The position numbers were made by a program, and so were the translations under genes. This document shows, piece by piece, positions 1-6,454 of a stretch of 24,759 nucleotides of DNA (its first letter is position 1; every line of letters starts with the position of its first letter). A model generated the notes under the pieces. The model had not been told where the DNA came from, did no database searches, and worked only from the letters and a program-made list of their open reading frames with translations. The DNA is taken from contig JAMOOS010000352.1 in NCBI GenBank assembly GCA_027065245.1, positions 1 through 24,759 of the forward strand, read 5' to 3'. This stretch comes from Desulfuromonadaceae bacterium (GTDB lineage: Bacteria; Desulfobacterota; Desulfuromonadia; Desulfuromonadales; Desulfuromonadaceae).

Positions 1-117
1 GTGGTGGATGGTGGAATGATCAGCGGTGAGCCGTCTACGGTGATAAGCCTGTGTGATGATAATATTGAGGTGTTGCGCCACGGTTGCGGAGATACGGAGT
101 GGATTCATCAGTTGTAG
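1..117 (+). CDS. L-threonylcarbamoyladenylate synthase (YciO/Sua5/YrdC family), C-terminal fragment
   Basis: The window opens inside this gene. Frame 1 is open from base 1 to a TAG at 115-117 and gives 38 residues. They contain VDGG, then SGEPSTVISLCDD, then IEVLRHGCGD. This is the typical C-terminal end of YciO/YrdC-type proteins: a glycine turn, the (E/K)PSTV(I/V) strand, an acidic 'DD' turn, and a final 'vlR.G.GD' strand. The family makes threonylcarbamoyl-AMP for the t6A37 modification of ANN-decoding tRNAs. The start and the active site lie upstream and cannot be judged. Whether it is a Sua5 or a YciO orthologue cannot be told from this fragment, though the ending just after the GD motif resembles the short YciO form. 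Confidence 0.75.
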   Translation: MVDGGMISGEPSTVISLCDDNIEVLRHGCGDTEWIHQL

Positions 118-130
118 AGGGGGGGGAGCG

Positions 131-230
131 GTCAGGCATCATCCCCGCCGCAGGCCGCTTGAACCCGTCCATGGGTGCTTGGCTGTCGCCGTCCGGGCGA
201 CAGACACCTGCTCTGGGGCTGACGCCTGTC
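131..230 (-). ncRNA. Candidate structured RNA, 6S-like on the minus strand
   Basis: The spacer between two genes folds strongly. A long closing stem pairs 131-146 with 215-230. Inside it, GGTG/CACC (174-177 with 205-208) encloses a perfect 8-bp hairpin, CTGTCGCC (183-190) with GGCGACAG (196-203). One position of the closing stem (138/223) is an A-C mismatch on the plus strand but a G-U pair on the minus strand, which favours transcription of the minus strand. Read on the minus strand, the 3' half contains CACC, GGGTTCAAG and GCCTGCGGCGG in the same order as the 3' half of E. coli 6S RNA, and the GGUG-hairpin-CACC arm sits where the 6S terminal stem does. It is only about 100 nt against the usual 160-200 nt, so it could be a divergent 6S RNA, another ncRNA, or a plus-strand leader of the next gene. 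Boundaries are those of the visible stem. Confidence 0.35.
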
Positions 231-260
231 TTTGAGTGTGGTGGTTGTGTTGGAGGAAGT

Positions 261-641
261 GTGAAAACAGTAACGGTAATATTTTACGCGCGTGATTTTG
301 CCGGTGAGTGGAAGTACGAATTGGAAGAAAGCAAACTGCGGGAGATGTTTGCTGCTCTCAACAGTGAATTGTCCGCTGCCGGGGTCAAGTTTGAGTATCA
401 GCACGAGCCCAACATCACGCTGCGCATCAACGGTTATGCCGACCTGCTTAACAGTGTGCGCCTGCGCTCTCTACACGATGGCATCGCCAGTCTGCCTCTG
501 GCTCAGCTCATCGGTGCCAGCGTCAACGCCGATCTGCTTGAAGATGTGCGTAAAGGGGCGCGGCGGGTGGCATTTTCGCCCGAAAGTATTCCGCCTGTTG
601 ACGGCGCGCAGTTGTGCCATAACTGCGGTTGCGGTTGTTAG
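261..641 (+). CDS. Uncharacterised small protein with Cys-rich C-terminus
   Basis: This encodes a 126-residue protein of unknown function. The GTG start at 261 is chosen because GGAGG at 252-256 sits at ideal spacing. The frame stays open further upstream, but that part overlaps the structured spacer and has no ribosome site. The N-terminal half alternates beta-like (TVTVIFYARDF) and helical segments. The middle (about residues 74-105) is a leucine/alanine-rich helical stretch. The protein ends in Cys-His-Asn-Cys-Gly-Cys-Gly-Cys, four cysteines in the last eight residues, which could bind a metal or be redox active. There is no signal peptide or membrane segment. I do not recognise the family. 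It follows the YciO-type gene after 143 bp and is separated from the flavodiiron gene by 190 bp. Confidence 0.7.
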   Translation: MKTVTVIFYARDFAGEWKYELEESKLREMFAALNSELSAAGVKFEYQHEPNITLRINGYADLLNSVRLRSLHDGIASLPLAQLIGASVNADLLEDVRKGARRVAFSPESIPPVDGAQLCHNCGCGC

Positions 642-731
642 ATATTTTTATAATGAACCAGATTGTTTTATCGGATGGAAAATAAGTTGTTGCAATAGTT
701 TACTAATAGAGTTATAAATAGTGCCGCGCTG

Positions 732-760
732 TCATAGTGAGCTTGGATGGCTCGCTATGA
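732..760. other. 11-bp hairpin upstream of the flavodiiron gene
   Basis: TCATAGTGAGC (732-742) pairs with GCTCGCTATGA (750-760) through a 7-nt loop, with one G-U pair. It is not followed by a T-run on either strand, so it is not a textbook terminator. It lies in the 190-bp spacer (642-831) between the small Cys-tailed gene and the flavodiiron protein gene. It could be a transcription-factor site or an mRNA leader structure. No function is assigned. Confidence 0.4.
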
Positions 761-831
761 ATTATCCGGTGTGATTCTCATCGGCCAGATGGTGAAGGTA
801 ACGTTTTTAACTGACGAAAGGTAATTTGTTT

Positions 832-2028
832 ATGCAACCGATAAATGTTTTGGCTGGGGTTGATTGGGTTGGTGTGTACAATCCTGGAATGGACGTATTT
901 GATGAATTGTATCCCACTCAGAGCGGGACGACGTTTAATTCCTATTTGATTAAAGGTAGCGAAAAAACCGTACTTATAGATACGGTGGAAGATCACTTTT
1001 ACGCTGATTTTATCCAGCGCCTTGGCGCGATATGTGCGGTGGAGGATATAGATATTATAGTTTCCAACCACACCGAGCACGATCATTCCGGCAGTATTGC
1101 CATGTTGCTGGAGCAGAATCCGAATATCCAGGTGTATTCATCCAAATCGGCGCAACTGTTTTTGCGTCAGCAGCTTAACCGCGAGTTTAACTGCCATGCG
1201 GTAAAGGATGGCGAAACACTGGATATCGGTGGACGTACTCTCAAGTTTGTGGTGGCGCCGTTTCTGCACTGGCCCGATACCATGCTTACTTATCTGGTGG
1301 AGGATCAGGTGTTGTTTTCATGTGACGCCTTCGGTGCTCACCACTGCCCGCAGCAGGGGCTGATTTTTAGCGATGAGATCGAAGATCAGGAATTGCTGGT
1401 CTATGATGCCAAATTTTATTTCGACACCATTATCCGTCCGTTTAAAGCCAACGTGCGCAATGCACTGGCAAAGCTCGACGGTGTCGGCGTGAAAACAATC
1501 TGTCCGTCCCACGGCCCGGTACGGCGCAATGATGTGGCGCAGATGGTGGAGTTGTATCATAAGTGGGCGTATGTGGATGAGCAGTCGGGCGAGAAGCGCG
1601 TTATCATGCTGGAGCATTCGCCTCACGGCACTGTTCGCGCCATGGGTGATCGCATAAAAGAGGTGCTGGAACAGCGCGGCTGCACTGTGGTGCGTTTTTC
1701 CGCCATCGACATGAATGAAGAGGAGTTTATGGCTGAGCTGGAACGCTGCGATGCTCTGATGGTCGGCGCTGCCACTATTAATCGCGATGCCGGGCCGCCG
1801 GTGTGGCAGGCGCTGCGCTTGTTGTCTGCGGTGGCACCCAAGAAAAAACTGGCCGCTGTTTACGGTGCCTACGGCTGGAGCGGTGAGGCGGTGGAACTGC
1901 TGGAACAGCGCCTTAAAGGGCTGCGCTACAAACTGGCCGCCCCCGGGGTGCGCTGGCAGTTCAATCCCACCGATGAAGATATCGAAAAGTGTCTGGCGCT
2001 TGCCGGCAGCGTTGCCGATGCGCTGTAA
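832..2028 (+). CDS. Flavodiiron protein (A-type flavoprotein, O2/NO reductase)
   Basis: This 398-residue cytoplasmic enzyme reduces O2 to water and/or NO to N2O, receiving electrons usually from rubredoxin. The N-terminal metallo-beta-lactamase-like domain (about 1-250) carries the diiron ligands: His80-x-Glu82-x-Asp84-His85 in SNHTEHDHSG, the LHWPDTM histidine, the SCDAFG aspartate and the PSHGPV histidine. The C-terminal flavodoxin-like domain (about 255-398) begins VIMLEHSPHGTV, where the FMN phosphate loop should be. The length is that of a class A protein with no fused rubredoxin or flavin-reductase domain, so its electron donor must be encoded elsewhere. The ATG at 832 is preferred over an in-frame TTG at 826 because the GAAAGG at 816-821 is better spaced. 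Family knowledge points to protection of an anaerobe against oxygen or nitrosative stress. Confidence 0.95.
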   Translation: MQPINVLAGVDWVGVYNPGMDVFDELYPTQSGTTFNSYLIKGSEKTVLIDTVEDHFYADFIQRLGAICAVEDIDIIVSNHTEHDHSGSIAMLLEQNPNIQVYSSKSAQLFLRQQLNREFNCHAVKDGETLDIGGRTLKFVVAPFLHWPDTMLTYLVEDQVLFSCDAFGAHHCPQQGLIFSDEIEDQELLVYDAKFYFDTIIRPFKANVRNALAKLDGVGVKTICPSHGPVRRNDVAQMVELYHKWAYVDEQSGEKRVIMLEHSPHGTVRAMGDRIKEVLEQRGCTVVRFSAIDMNEEEFMAELERCDALMVGAATINRDAGPPVWQALRLLSAVAPKKKLAAVYGAYGWSGEAVELLEQRLKGLRYKLAAPGVRWQFNPTDEDIEKCLALAGSVADAL

Positions 2029-2048
2029 CTGCTGATAATGTAGTAATT

Positions 2049-2087
2049 AACAACGCCGTTGACAGAAGTGCTGTCAGCGGCGTTGTT
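2049..2087. terminator. Hairpin downstream of the flavodiiron gene, between convergent genes
   Basis: AACAACGCCG (2049-2058) pairs with CGGCGTTGTT (2078-2087), and an inner GACAG/CTGTC stem (2061-2065 with 2071-2075) continues it. The stable stem lies 20 bp after the flavodiiron stop codon. The T-tract is weak, so termination efficiency is uncertain. Because ccdA converges from the other side, it may act on both transcripts. Confidence 0.6.
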
Positions 2088-2097
2088 GTATCTGCTT

Positions 2098-2119
2098 AAG
2101 ACGCTGTATGCAGCGTCTT
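2098..2119. terminator. Second hairpin between convergent genes, next to the ccdA 3' end
   Basis: AAGACGCTG (2098-2106) pairs perfectly with CAGCGTCTT (2111-2119) across a 4-nt loop, and TTT ends the plus-strand side. It sits 15 bp past the ccdA stop codon as read on the minus strand. Together with the hairpin at 2049-2087 it forms a tandem terminator between the two convergent genes. Confidence 0.5.
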
Positions 2120-2134
2120 TGCTGTTGGCGTGTG

Positions 2135-2884
2135 CTATTCCAGTGGCAGGAACATATACAGATAGCTGGATAAATCGGCAAACAGATTAAAAAACAGCAG
2201 GATACCCACCACAATCATCATCACCCCGGTGGCGATTTCAATCATGCGGATATGCTTTTTGAAGCGGTTGAAAAACTTGAGAAAGCTGTGGAACAGCAGG
2301 CCGCTGAGGAGGAACGGAATGGCCAGTCCGGCGGAATAGACGCTGAGCAGGGCAATGCCGTGGGCGGTGTCGTTGGAAGTGCCCGCCGCCAGCATCAGAA
2401 TGGCACTCAAAATCGGGCCGATGCACGGGGTCCAGCCGGCGGAAAAAGCCACGCCGACGATAAAACTGCCAAAGTACCCGCTGGGTTTGTTGCTGATGGT
2501 AACCCGTTTGTCACCCAGCAGCACACCGAAGTGGAACAGGCCGGTCATGTGGATACCGAACAGGAACACCATCAGGCCACCGCCGCGCTGCAGCCATATC
2601 AACCCTTCGGCCATGATGTTCTGCACCGAAAACGACGCCAGCCCGGCAATGGCGCCCAGGGCGATAAACACGGCGGTAAAGCCGGTAATAAAAGCCAGAC
2701 AGTGGCTCATCACCAGCCAGCGTGTTTTGGCATCCTGCTGATCCTGCTTTAAATCGTTAAATGAAATACCGGTGATGTAAGTGATAAATGATGGAATCAG
2801 CGGCAGGACACAGGGAGAAAAGAACGATAGCAGCCCGGCGCTGAAGGCGATCCAGTAGGTGATATTGGCACTTTCTTGCAACAT
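2135..2884 (-). CDS. ccdA: CcdA-type cytochrome c biogenesis / thiol-disulfide transmembrane protein
   Basis: This 249-residue inner-membrane protein of the DsbD beta-domain/CcdA family passes reducing equivalents from cytoplasmic thioredoxin across the membrane to extracytoplasmic thiol proteins, commonly for cytochrome c maturation. Six hydrophobic segments are visible. The redox pair is Cys25 in SFFSPCVLPLIP (TM1) and Cys154 in FSAGWTPCIGPIL (TM4), both followed by the usual proline-rich turns. The ATG at 2884 has AAGGGG five bases upstream. No thioredoxin-like or ResB/ResC partner gene is adjacent, so its acceptor is not identified by context. It faces the flavodiiron gene across two hairpins and diverges from the phosphodiesterase gene. 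Confidence 0.93.
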   Translation of the reverse strand: MLQESANITYWIAFSAGLLSFFSPCVLPLIPSFITYITGISFNDLKQDQQDAKTRWLVMSHCLAFITGFTAVFIALGAIAGLASFSVQNIMAEGLIWLQRGGGLMVFLFGIHMTGLFHFGVLLGDKRVTISNKPSGYFGSFIVGVAFSAGWTPCIGPILSAILMLAAGTSNDTAHGIALLSVYSAGLAIPFLLSGLLFHSFLKFFNRFKKHIRMIEIATGVMMIVVGILLFFNLFADLSSYLYMFLPLE

Positions 2885-2971
2885 ATAACCCCTTGATTGA
2901 TGATGGTGTCGCAGCAGGTGGTGAGCCGGTTTGTGTGCCGGATGCCGCTGTCAACAGTCGGCAGGTCGCGC

Positions 2972-3009
2972 GACTGGCGCCAATCGTGGCGTAATTTATC
3001 GCGCCAGTC
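2972..3009. promoter_or_regulatory. Inverted repeat in the ccdA/phosphodiesterase divergent spacer
   Basis: GACTGGCGC (2972-2980) is repeated inverted as GCGCCAGTC (3001-3009), a perfect 9-bp dyad with a 20-bp spacer. It lies in the 222-bp region between divergently transcribed ccdA and the phosphodiesterase gene. A shorter TGATA-T-TATCA palindrome occurs at 3040-3050. The position suits an operator acting on either promoter, but no known regulator site is recognised. Confidence 0.3.
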
Positions 3010-3106
3010 AAGAAAATAGCTGTAGTTTTTCGCACGAATTGATATTATCAGCGCTGCGTTTGCGTACCGTAAGGCAGACGTAAATGACAGGGGAGATGCG
3101 ACGTAA

Positions 3107-3622
3107 ATGGCAGAACACACAATTGGCCTGATAGCTGACACACATTTCGCATCACCACGACATGGCCGTGAGTTGGTTGAGTGGTTGCTGGCCAATCCAT
3201 TTAACGGTGTTGATGCTGTTCTGCACGCCGGTGATATGCTCCATCCCGGTGTGGAACACCTGTTTGCCCCGGTGCCGTTTTATGCCGTACGCGGCAATTG
3301 CGACGTGGACTGTGTAGAGACGCCCATGTGGCGGACAGTAACCATGTTCGGTAAGCGGATTGGGCTCATCCACGGCTGGGGTAGCGGCAACGATTTGCCA
3401 AATCGCGTAATGGAGCGTTTTGCTGATAAAGATGTCGATTGTATTGTGTATGGTCACAGTCATTATCCATATTGTGAGCAGCATGGTGATGTGTTGCTGG
3501 TTAATCCAGGCAGTGCCGGAGATCGGCGTTCGGCGCCGTGGCATTCGGTAGCGCTGCTCCATGTGGGTGAGCAATTGCGGGCGGAAATAGTCAATATTGA
3601 CGATATGCGGCGCAATAAATAA
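3107..3622 (+). CDS. YfcE/MJ0936-family metallophosphoesterase
   Basis: This 171-residue cytoplasmic metal-dependent phosphodiesterase belongs to the calcineurin-like superfamily. The metal-binding motifs appear in order: Asp11-x-His13 (IADTH), Asp43 (HAGDM), Asn64 in RGNCD, His89 (IHGWG), and His117/His119 (YGHSHYP). The length is normal for the short YfcE-type enzymes, which hydrolyse phosphodiesters such as bis-pNPP in vitro, while the physiological substrate is generally unknown. The ATG at 3107 has GGGGAG (3090-3095) upstream with somewhat long spacing. It is 55 bp before the LapA-domain gene and probably leads the run of genes through pfkA, although no shared function is evident. Confidence 0.92.
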   Translation: MAEHTIGLIADTHFASPRHGRELVEWLLANPFNGVDAVLHAGDMLHPGVEHLFAPVPFYAVRGNCDVDCVETPMWRTVTMFGKRIGLIHGWGSGNDLPNRVMERFADKDVDCIVYGHSHYPYCEQHGDVLLVNPGSAGDRRSAPWHSVALLHVGEQLRAEIVNIDDMRRNK

Positions 3623-3677
3623 GTTTGTTAAACTGAAATATGCAAAATTCCATAATTTACAAGGGGGAGCTAACACA

Positions 3678-4265
3678 ATGAAGTTTGTCAAAATGTTTTT
3701 TGCACTGATAATCCTGGCGGTGGTTTTCAAATTCAGTCTCGATAATCCGGCTCAGGTAACTGTAACCATCTACCACTATATTACCCCCCAAATTCCGTTG
3801 GGCCTGCTGCTGATAACCACTTTTGTGCTGGGGATGATTGCCGGTGCCTTTGGTACTACCATTAAAAATGTCCAGTTGAAGCATCAACTGAAAACTTTGC
3901 AGATCAAGGGAGAACTGCAAGGTGATGCGGCGCCGGTGGCCGGTAAAAAAGCCAAAAAAGAGAAGAAAGCTAAAAAGAAGGATAAAAAGAAAGATGCTGA
4001 TGTTCCTTCTGCAGCAGCAGTAGCACCGGAAGCAACTTCTGTGACAACTCCGCCGCCCGTTGATAACGATGTCAAGGAGGAGATTCCCGACGCCGAGATT
4101 GAAACAGAAACTGTCGCGGAAAATACTGTTATCGAACTGCCCGCGGCACCAGCCGGGGAGCAGGTTGCTGAAGTTGGTAGCGATAATGTGTCGGCACCGC
4201 CGGAAGAACAGCCGGTGGAAGAGCAGAAGAGGGATGATAAAAAAGACTCCGGAGCTGAGGCGTAA
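3678..4265 (+). CDS. LapA-domain (DUF1049) inner-membrane protein with long charged tail
   Basis: This is a 195-residue membrane protein. The N-terminal part matches the LapA/DUF1049 architecture: a first transmembrane segment (about 4-18), a short outside loop containing NPAQVTVTIYHY, a second segment (about 40-62, GLLLITTFVLGMIAGAFG), then a short coiled-coil-like helix with alternating Lys/Leu. LapA (YciS) of E. coli works with LapB in controlling lipopolysaccharide synthesis. From about residue 89 the sequence becomes a lysine-rich run (to about 106) and then an Ala/Pro/Glu/Val-rich acidic tail to the end, which is low complexity and probably disordered in the cytoplasm. The ATG at 3678 follows AAGGGGGAG. 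No lapB-like gene is adjacent, so a link to lipopolysaccharide is inferred from the family only. Confidence 0.8.
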   Translation: MKFVKMFFALIILAVVFKFSLDNPAQVTVTIYHYITPQIPLGLLLITTFVLGMIAGAFGTTIKNVQLKHQLKTLQIKGELQGDAAPVAGKKAKKEKKAKKKDKKKDADVPSAAAVAPEATSVTTPPPVDNDVKEEIPDAEIETETVAENTVIELPAAPAGEQVAEVGSDNVSAPPEEQPVEEQKRDDKKDSGAEA

Positions 4266-4270
4266 TCGGG

Positions 4271-4906
4271 ATGGACAGTTCCAGCCTGCTGGATATTTTT
4301 TTCAAGGGCGGCGCCCTCATGTATCCGATCCTGTTGTGTTCGGTGCTGGGGCTGGGGATATTTTTTGAGCGTTTGTGGGTGTTTCGTGGCTTGCAGCACA
4401 GCTCCGAGCAGCTCAGCCGCGAGGTGGAAGCGCTGGTACGGCGTAAACACATTGTAGAAGCGCTGGCGCTGTGTGAGAGTCGCGACGATATGCTGGCCGG
4501 GATTTTTACCGTGGCACTCAAGGCTGCCGGCGCGCCGCGTATCCATCTTAAAACCCTGGTGGAAGAGGTCGGCTCACGTCACAGTGCCACCTTGTACCGC
4601 TATCTGGGGCTGCTGGGCACCATCGCCACCATTTCACCGCTGCTTGGTCTGCTCGGTACCGTGCTGGGGATGATCAAGGCGTTTACGCAACTGTCGTTGC
4701 AGGGAGTAGGCACTCCCGCCACCCTCGGAGCGGGTATTTCCGAGGCGCTTATCACCACGGCGGCGGGTATGGCGGTGGCTATCCCTACTATTTTGCTGCA
4801 TAAATACCTTACCAGCCGTGCCGACAATGTCAGCGATCATATGGAGATCTATGCCATGCAGATGGTCGATCTCCTTGCTGCCGACGGTACCGGTGGCAGT
4901 GAGTAG
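4271..4906 (+). CDS. MotA/TolQ/ExbB proton channel family protein
   Basis: This 211-residue inner-membrane protein is one half of a proton-driven motor. It has the ExbB/TolQ layout: a first transmembrane segment near residues 17-34, a large cytoplasmic loop, and two further segments around 115-140 (ISPLLGLLGTVLGMIKAF) and 155-180 (ALITTAAGMAVAIPTILLHKYL). The conserved LLGTVxGM and TTAAGxxVAIP motifs of the proton channel are intact. The next gene, 5 bp downstream, is the ExbD/TolR partner. Neither TonB nor TolA/TolB/Pal is nearby, so it cannot be decided whether the pair energises TonB-type transport or the Tol system. The ATG at 4271 is 5 bp after the LapA-domain gene, so the two are likely co-transcribed. 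Confidence 0.9.
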   Translation: MDSSSLLDIFFKGGALMYPILLCSVLGLGIFFERLWVFRGLQHSSEQLSREVEALVRRKHIVEALALCESRDDMLAGIFTVALKAAGAPRIHLKTLVEEVGSRHSATLYRYLGLLGTIATISPLLGLLGTVLGMIKAFTQLSLQGVGTPATLGAGISEALITTAAGMAVAIPTILLHKYLTSRADNVSDHMEIYAMQMVDLLAADGTGGSE

Positions 4907-4911
4907 GAGCC

Positions 4912-5313
4912 ATGGCATTCCGGCGTAAACAGCACGACGAGGTGCGTGTTGATCTCACCCCCATGGTGGACGTGGTTTTTCTGCTGCTGATCTTTTTTAT
5001 GATATCGACCACCTTTGTCGATTCACAGGGGATCGATATCAATCTGCCGCGTTCCAGTGCCAAAAAGCAGATCAGTGCGCCCAAACAGGTCAAGGTGTAT
5101 CTGAATAAAGACGGGCGGATAAGTGTCGATAAAAAGGAGATGAAACTGGCGCAGCTTAAACGCTACCTGGCTGGTTTCTCATCTCGTGCCGCTAAAACCA
5201 CCTTTGTACTCATGGCCGATAAACAATCATACCATGGCCGGGTGGTAGAGGTGATGGACGCCGCCCGTGATGCCGGTTTTCGCAAACTGGCCATTGCCAC
5301 TAAACCACGTTGA
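4912..5313 (+). CDS. Biopolymer transport protein ExbD/TolR family
   Basis: This 133-residue partner of the preceding ExbB/TolQ protein has one N-terminal transmembrane helix (about 19-36). The motif DLTPMVDVVFLLLIFFM includes Asp20, which corresponds to the proton-carrying aspartate of ExbD/TolR. The remaining ~95 residues form the periplasmic domain (SVDKKEMKLAQL, then VLMADKQSYHGRVVEVMDAARDAG in the usual place). The start ATG at 4912 overlaps the end of a ribosome site (AGGAG) that itself overlaps the exbB stop, indicating coupled translation. The length is normal. No TonB gene follows; the next gene is a phosphofructokinase. Confidence 0.92.
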   Translation: MAFRRKQHDEVRVDLTPMVDVVFLLLIFFMISTTFVDSQGIDINLPRSSAKKQISAPKQVKVYLNKDGRISVDKKEMKLAQLKRYLAGFSSRAAKTTFVLMADKQSYHGRVVEVMDAARDAGFRKLAIATKPR

Positions 5314-5347
5314 GCAGTGGCTGTGATTGCCAGATAAAGGAGGTAGT

Positions 5348-6427
5348 ATGGCAAAGACCATTGCAATGCTTACCGGTGGCGGTGACTGCCCCGGTCTCAA
5401 TGCCGTTATCCGCGGCGTAGTGCGCTCCGCCACCAGTCGCGGCTGGCGCGTGTTGGGGATAGAAGACGGCTTTGACGGTCTGCTTACCCATGGTCGGGTG
5501 CGCCAGCTGGATCGCAAGGCGGTGCGCGGCATTCTGCAGCTTGGCGGTACCATTCTCGGTACCAGCAATCGCGGCGACCCTCTCCACTATCCGGTGGAAA
5601 AAGATGGCCGCATCGAGCTGGTGGATGTTTCTGCCAAAGTGGTGGAGAACTTCAACGCTTTGGGCGCTGATGCCATGATTGCTGTCGGTGGCGACGGAAC
5701 TCTCAAGATTGCGCAGCGTCTGTTTGAGCTGGGGGTGAATATTGTCGGTGTGCCCAAGACCATCGACAACGACCTTAAGGCTACCGATGTTACCTTTGGT
5801 TACAACACCGCCGTCGGCGTGGTGACCGAAGCGCTGGATCGGCTGCATACCACTGCCGAAAGCCATCACCGTGCCATGGTGGTGGAGGTGATGGGCCGTG
5901 ACGCTGGCTGGATTGCCCTGGAATCTGGTATCGCCGGGGGAGCCGACGTTATTCTCATTCCTGAGATTCCCTACGCTATAGACAAAGTATGTGCGGCGAT
6001 AATGGCGCGTAAGCAGCGTGGCAGCCGTTTTTCCATTGTTGTGGTGGCCGAAGGTGCCTTTGCCTGCGATGGCGGCAAAATTACCAAAGGAGTCAATCGC
6101 ACCGGTGTGGAACGGCTGGGTGGTATCGGCCAGCAGGTGGCGCAGCAGTTGAGTGAATGTCTGGATATGGATGTGCGCACCGTGGTGTTGGGGCATCTGC
6201 AGCGTGGCGGTTCGCCGTCGCCTTTTGATCGCATTCTCGGCTCGCGTTTTGGCGTCAAGGCGGTGGATCTCATCGCCGCTGGTGAGTTCGGTCGCATGGT
6301 TTCCCTGCGCGGGCGGACGGTGGAATCCACCACCATCGCTGAAGCGGTGGGGGCGCTGAATCTGGTTGACCCCGATGGCGAAATGGTTGTCGCCGCAGAA
6401 AAGCTGGGAATTATGCTTGGTCGCTGA
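5348..6427 (+). CDS. pfkA: 6-phosphofructokinase
   Basis: This 359-residue glycolytic enzyme phosphorylates fructose 6-phosphate to fructose 1,6-bisphosphate. Visible motifs are the phosphate-binding GGGDCPGLNA (10-19), GGDGT (114-118), PKTIDND (136-142) with the catalytic aspartate Asp140, MGRDAGW (182-188), and the effector/substrate-side HLQRGGSPSPFDR. At the two positions that usually distinguish ATP from pyrophosphate enzymes it has Gly117 (ATP-like; equals E. coli Gly104) and Lys137 (equals Gly124 in E. coli, Lys in PPi enzymes). This mixed pattern is typical of the group III phosphofructokinases, some of which are ATP-dependent. The phosphoryl donor therefore should not be assumed. The ATG at 5348 has a near-perfect AAAGGAGGT. 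It lies 34 bp after exbD and is probably co-transcribed. Confidence 0.93.
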   Translation: MAKTIAMLTGGGDCPGLNAVIRGVVRSATSRGWRVLGIEDGFDGLLTHGRVRQLDRKAVRGILQLGGTILGTSNRGDPLHYPVEKDGRIELVDVSAKVVENFNALGADAMIAVGGDGTLKIAQRLFELGVNIVGVPKTIDNDLKATDVTFGYNTAVGVVTEALDRLHTTAESHHRAMVVEVMGRDAGWIALESGIAGGADVILIPEIPYAIDKVCAAIMARKQRGSRFSIVVVAEGAFACDGGKITKGVNRTGVERLGGIGQQVAQQLSECLDMDVRTVVLGHLQRGGSPSPFDRILGSRFGVKAVDLIAAGEFGRMVSLRGRTVESTTIAEAVGALNLVDPDGEMVVAAEKLGIMLGR

Positions 6428-6454
6428 CAGGGCGTTGAAAAACTGTCTGTGTCG

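Noticed and set aside
131..230. A known metabolite riboswitch in front of the small Cys-tailed gene
   Set aside because: I compared the core with SAH, THF, fluoride, cobalamin and c-di-GMP (GEMM) motifs from memory and none fits; it is left as an unassigned RNA structure.
84..260. In-frame extension of the small Cys-tailed protein up to an ATG at 84
   Set aside because: This stretch overlaps the end of the YciO-type gene and the folded spacer, has no ribosome site, and is low-complexity in translation. GTG 261 with GGAGG is far better.
4912..5313. Assigning the ExbB/ExbD pair specifically to TolQ/TolR
   Set aside because: No tolA, tolB or pal gene is adjacent and the sequences do not separate the two groups, so only the general family is stated.
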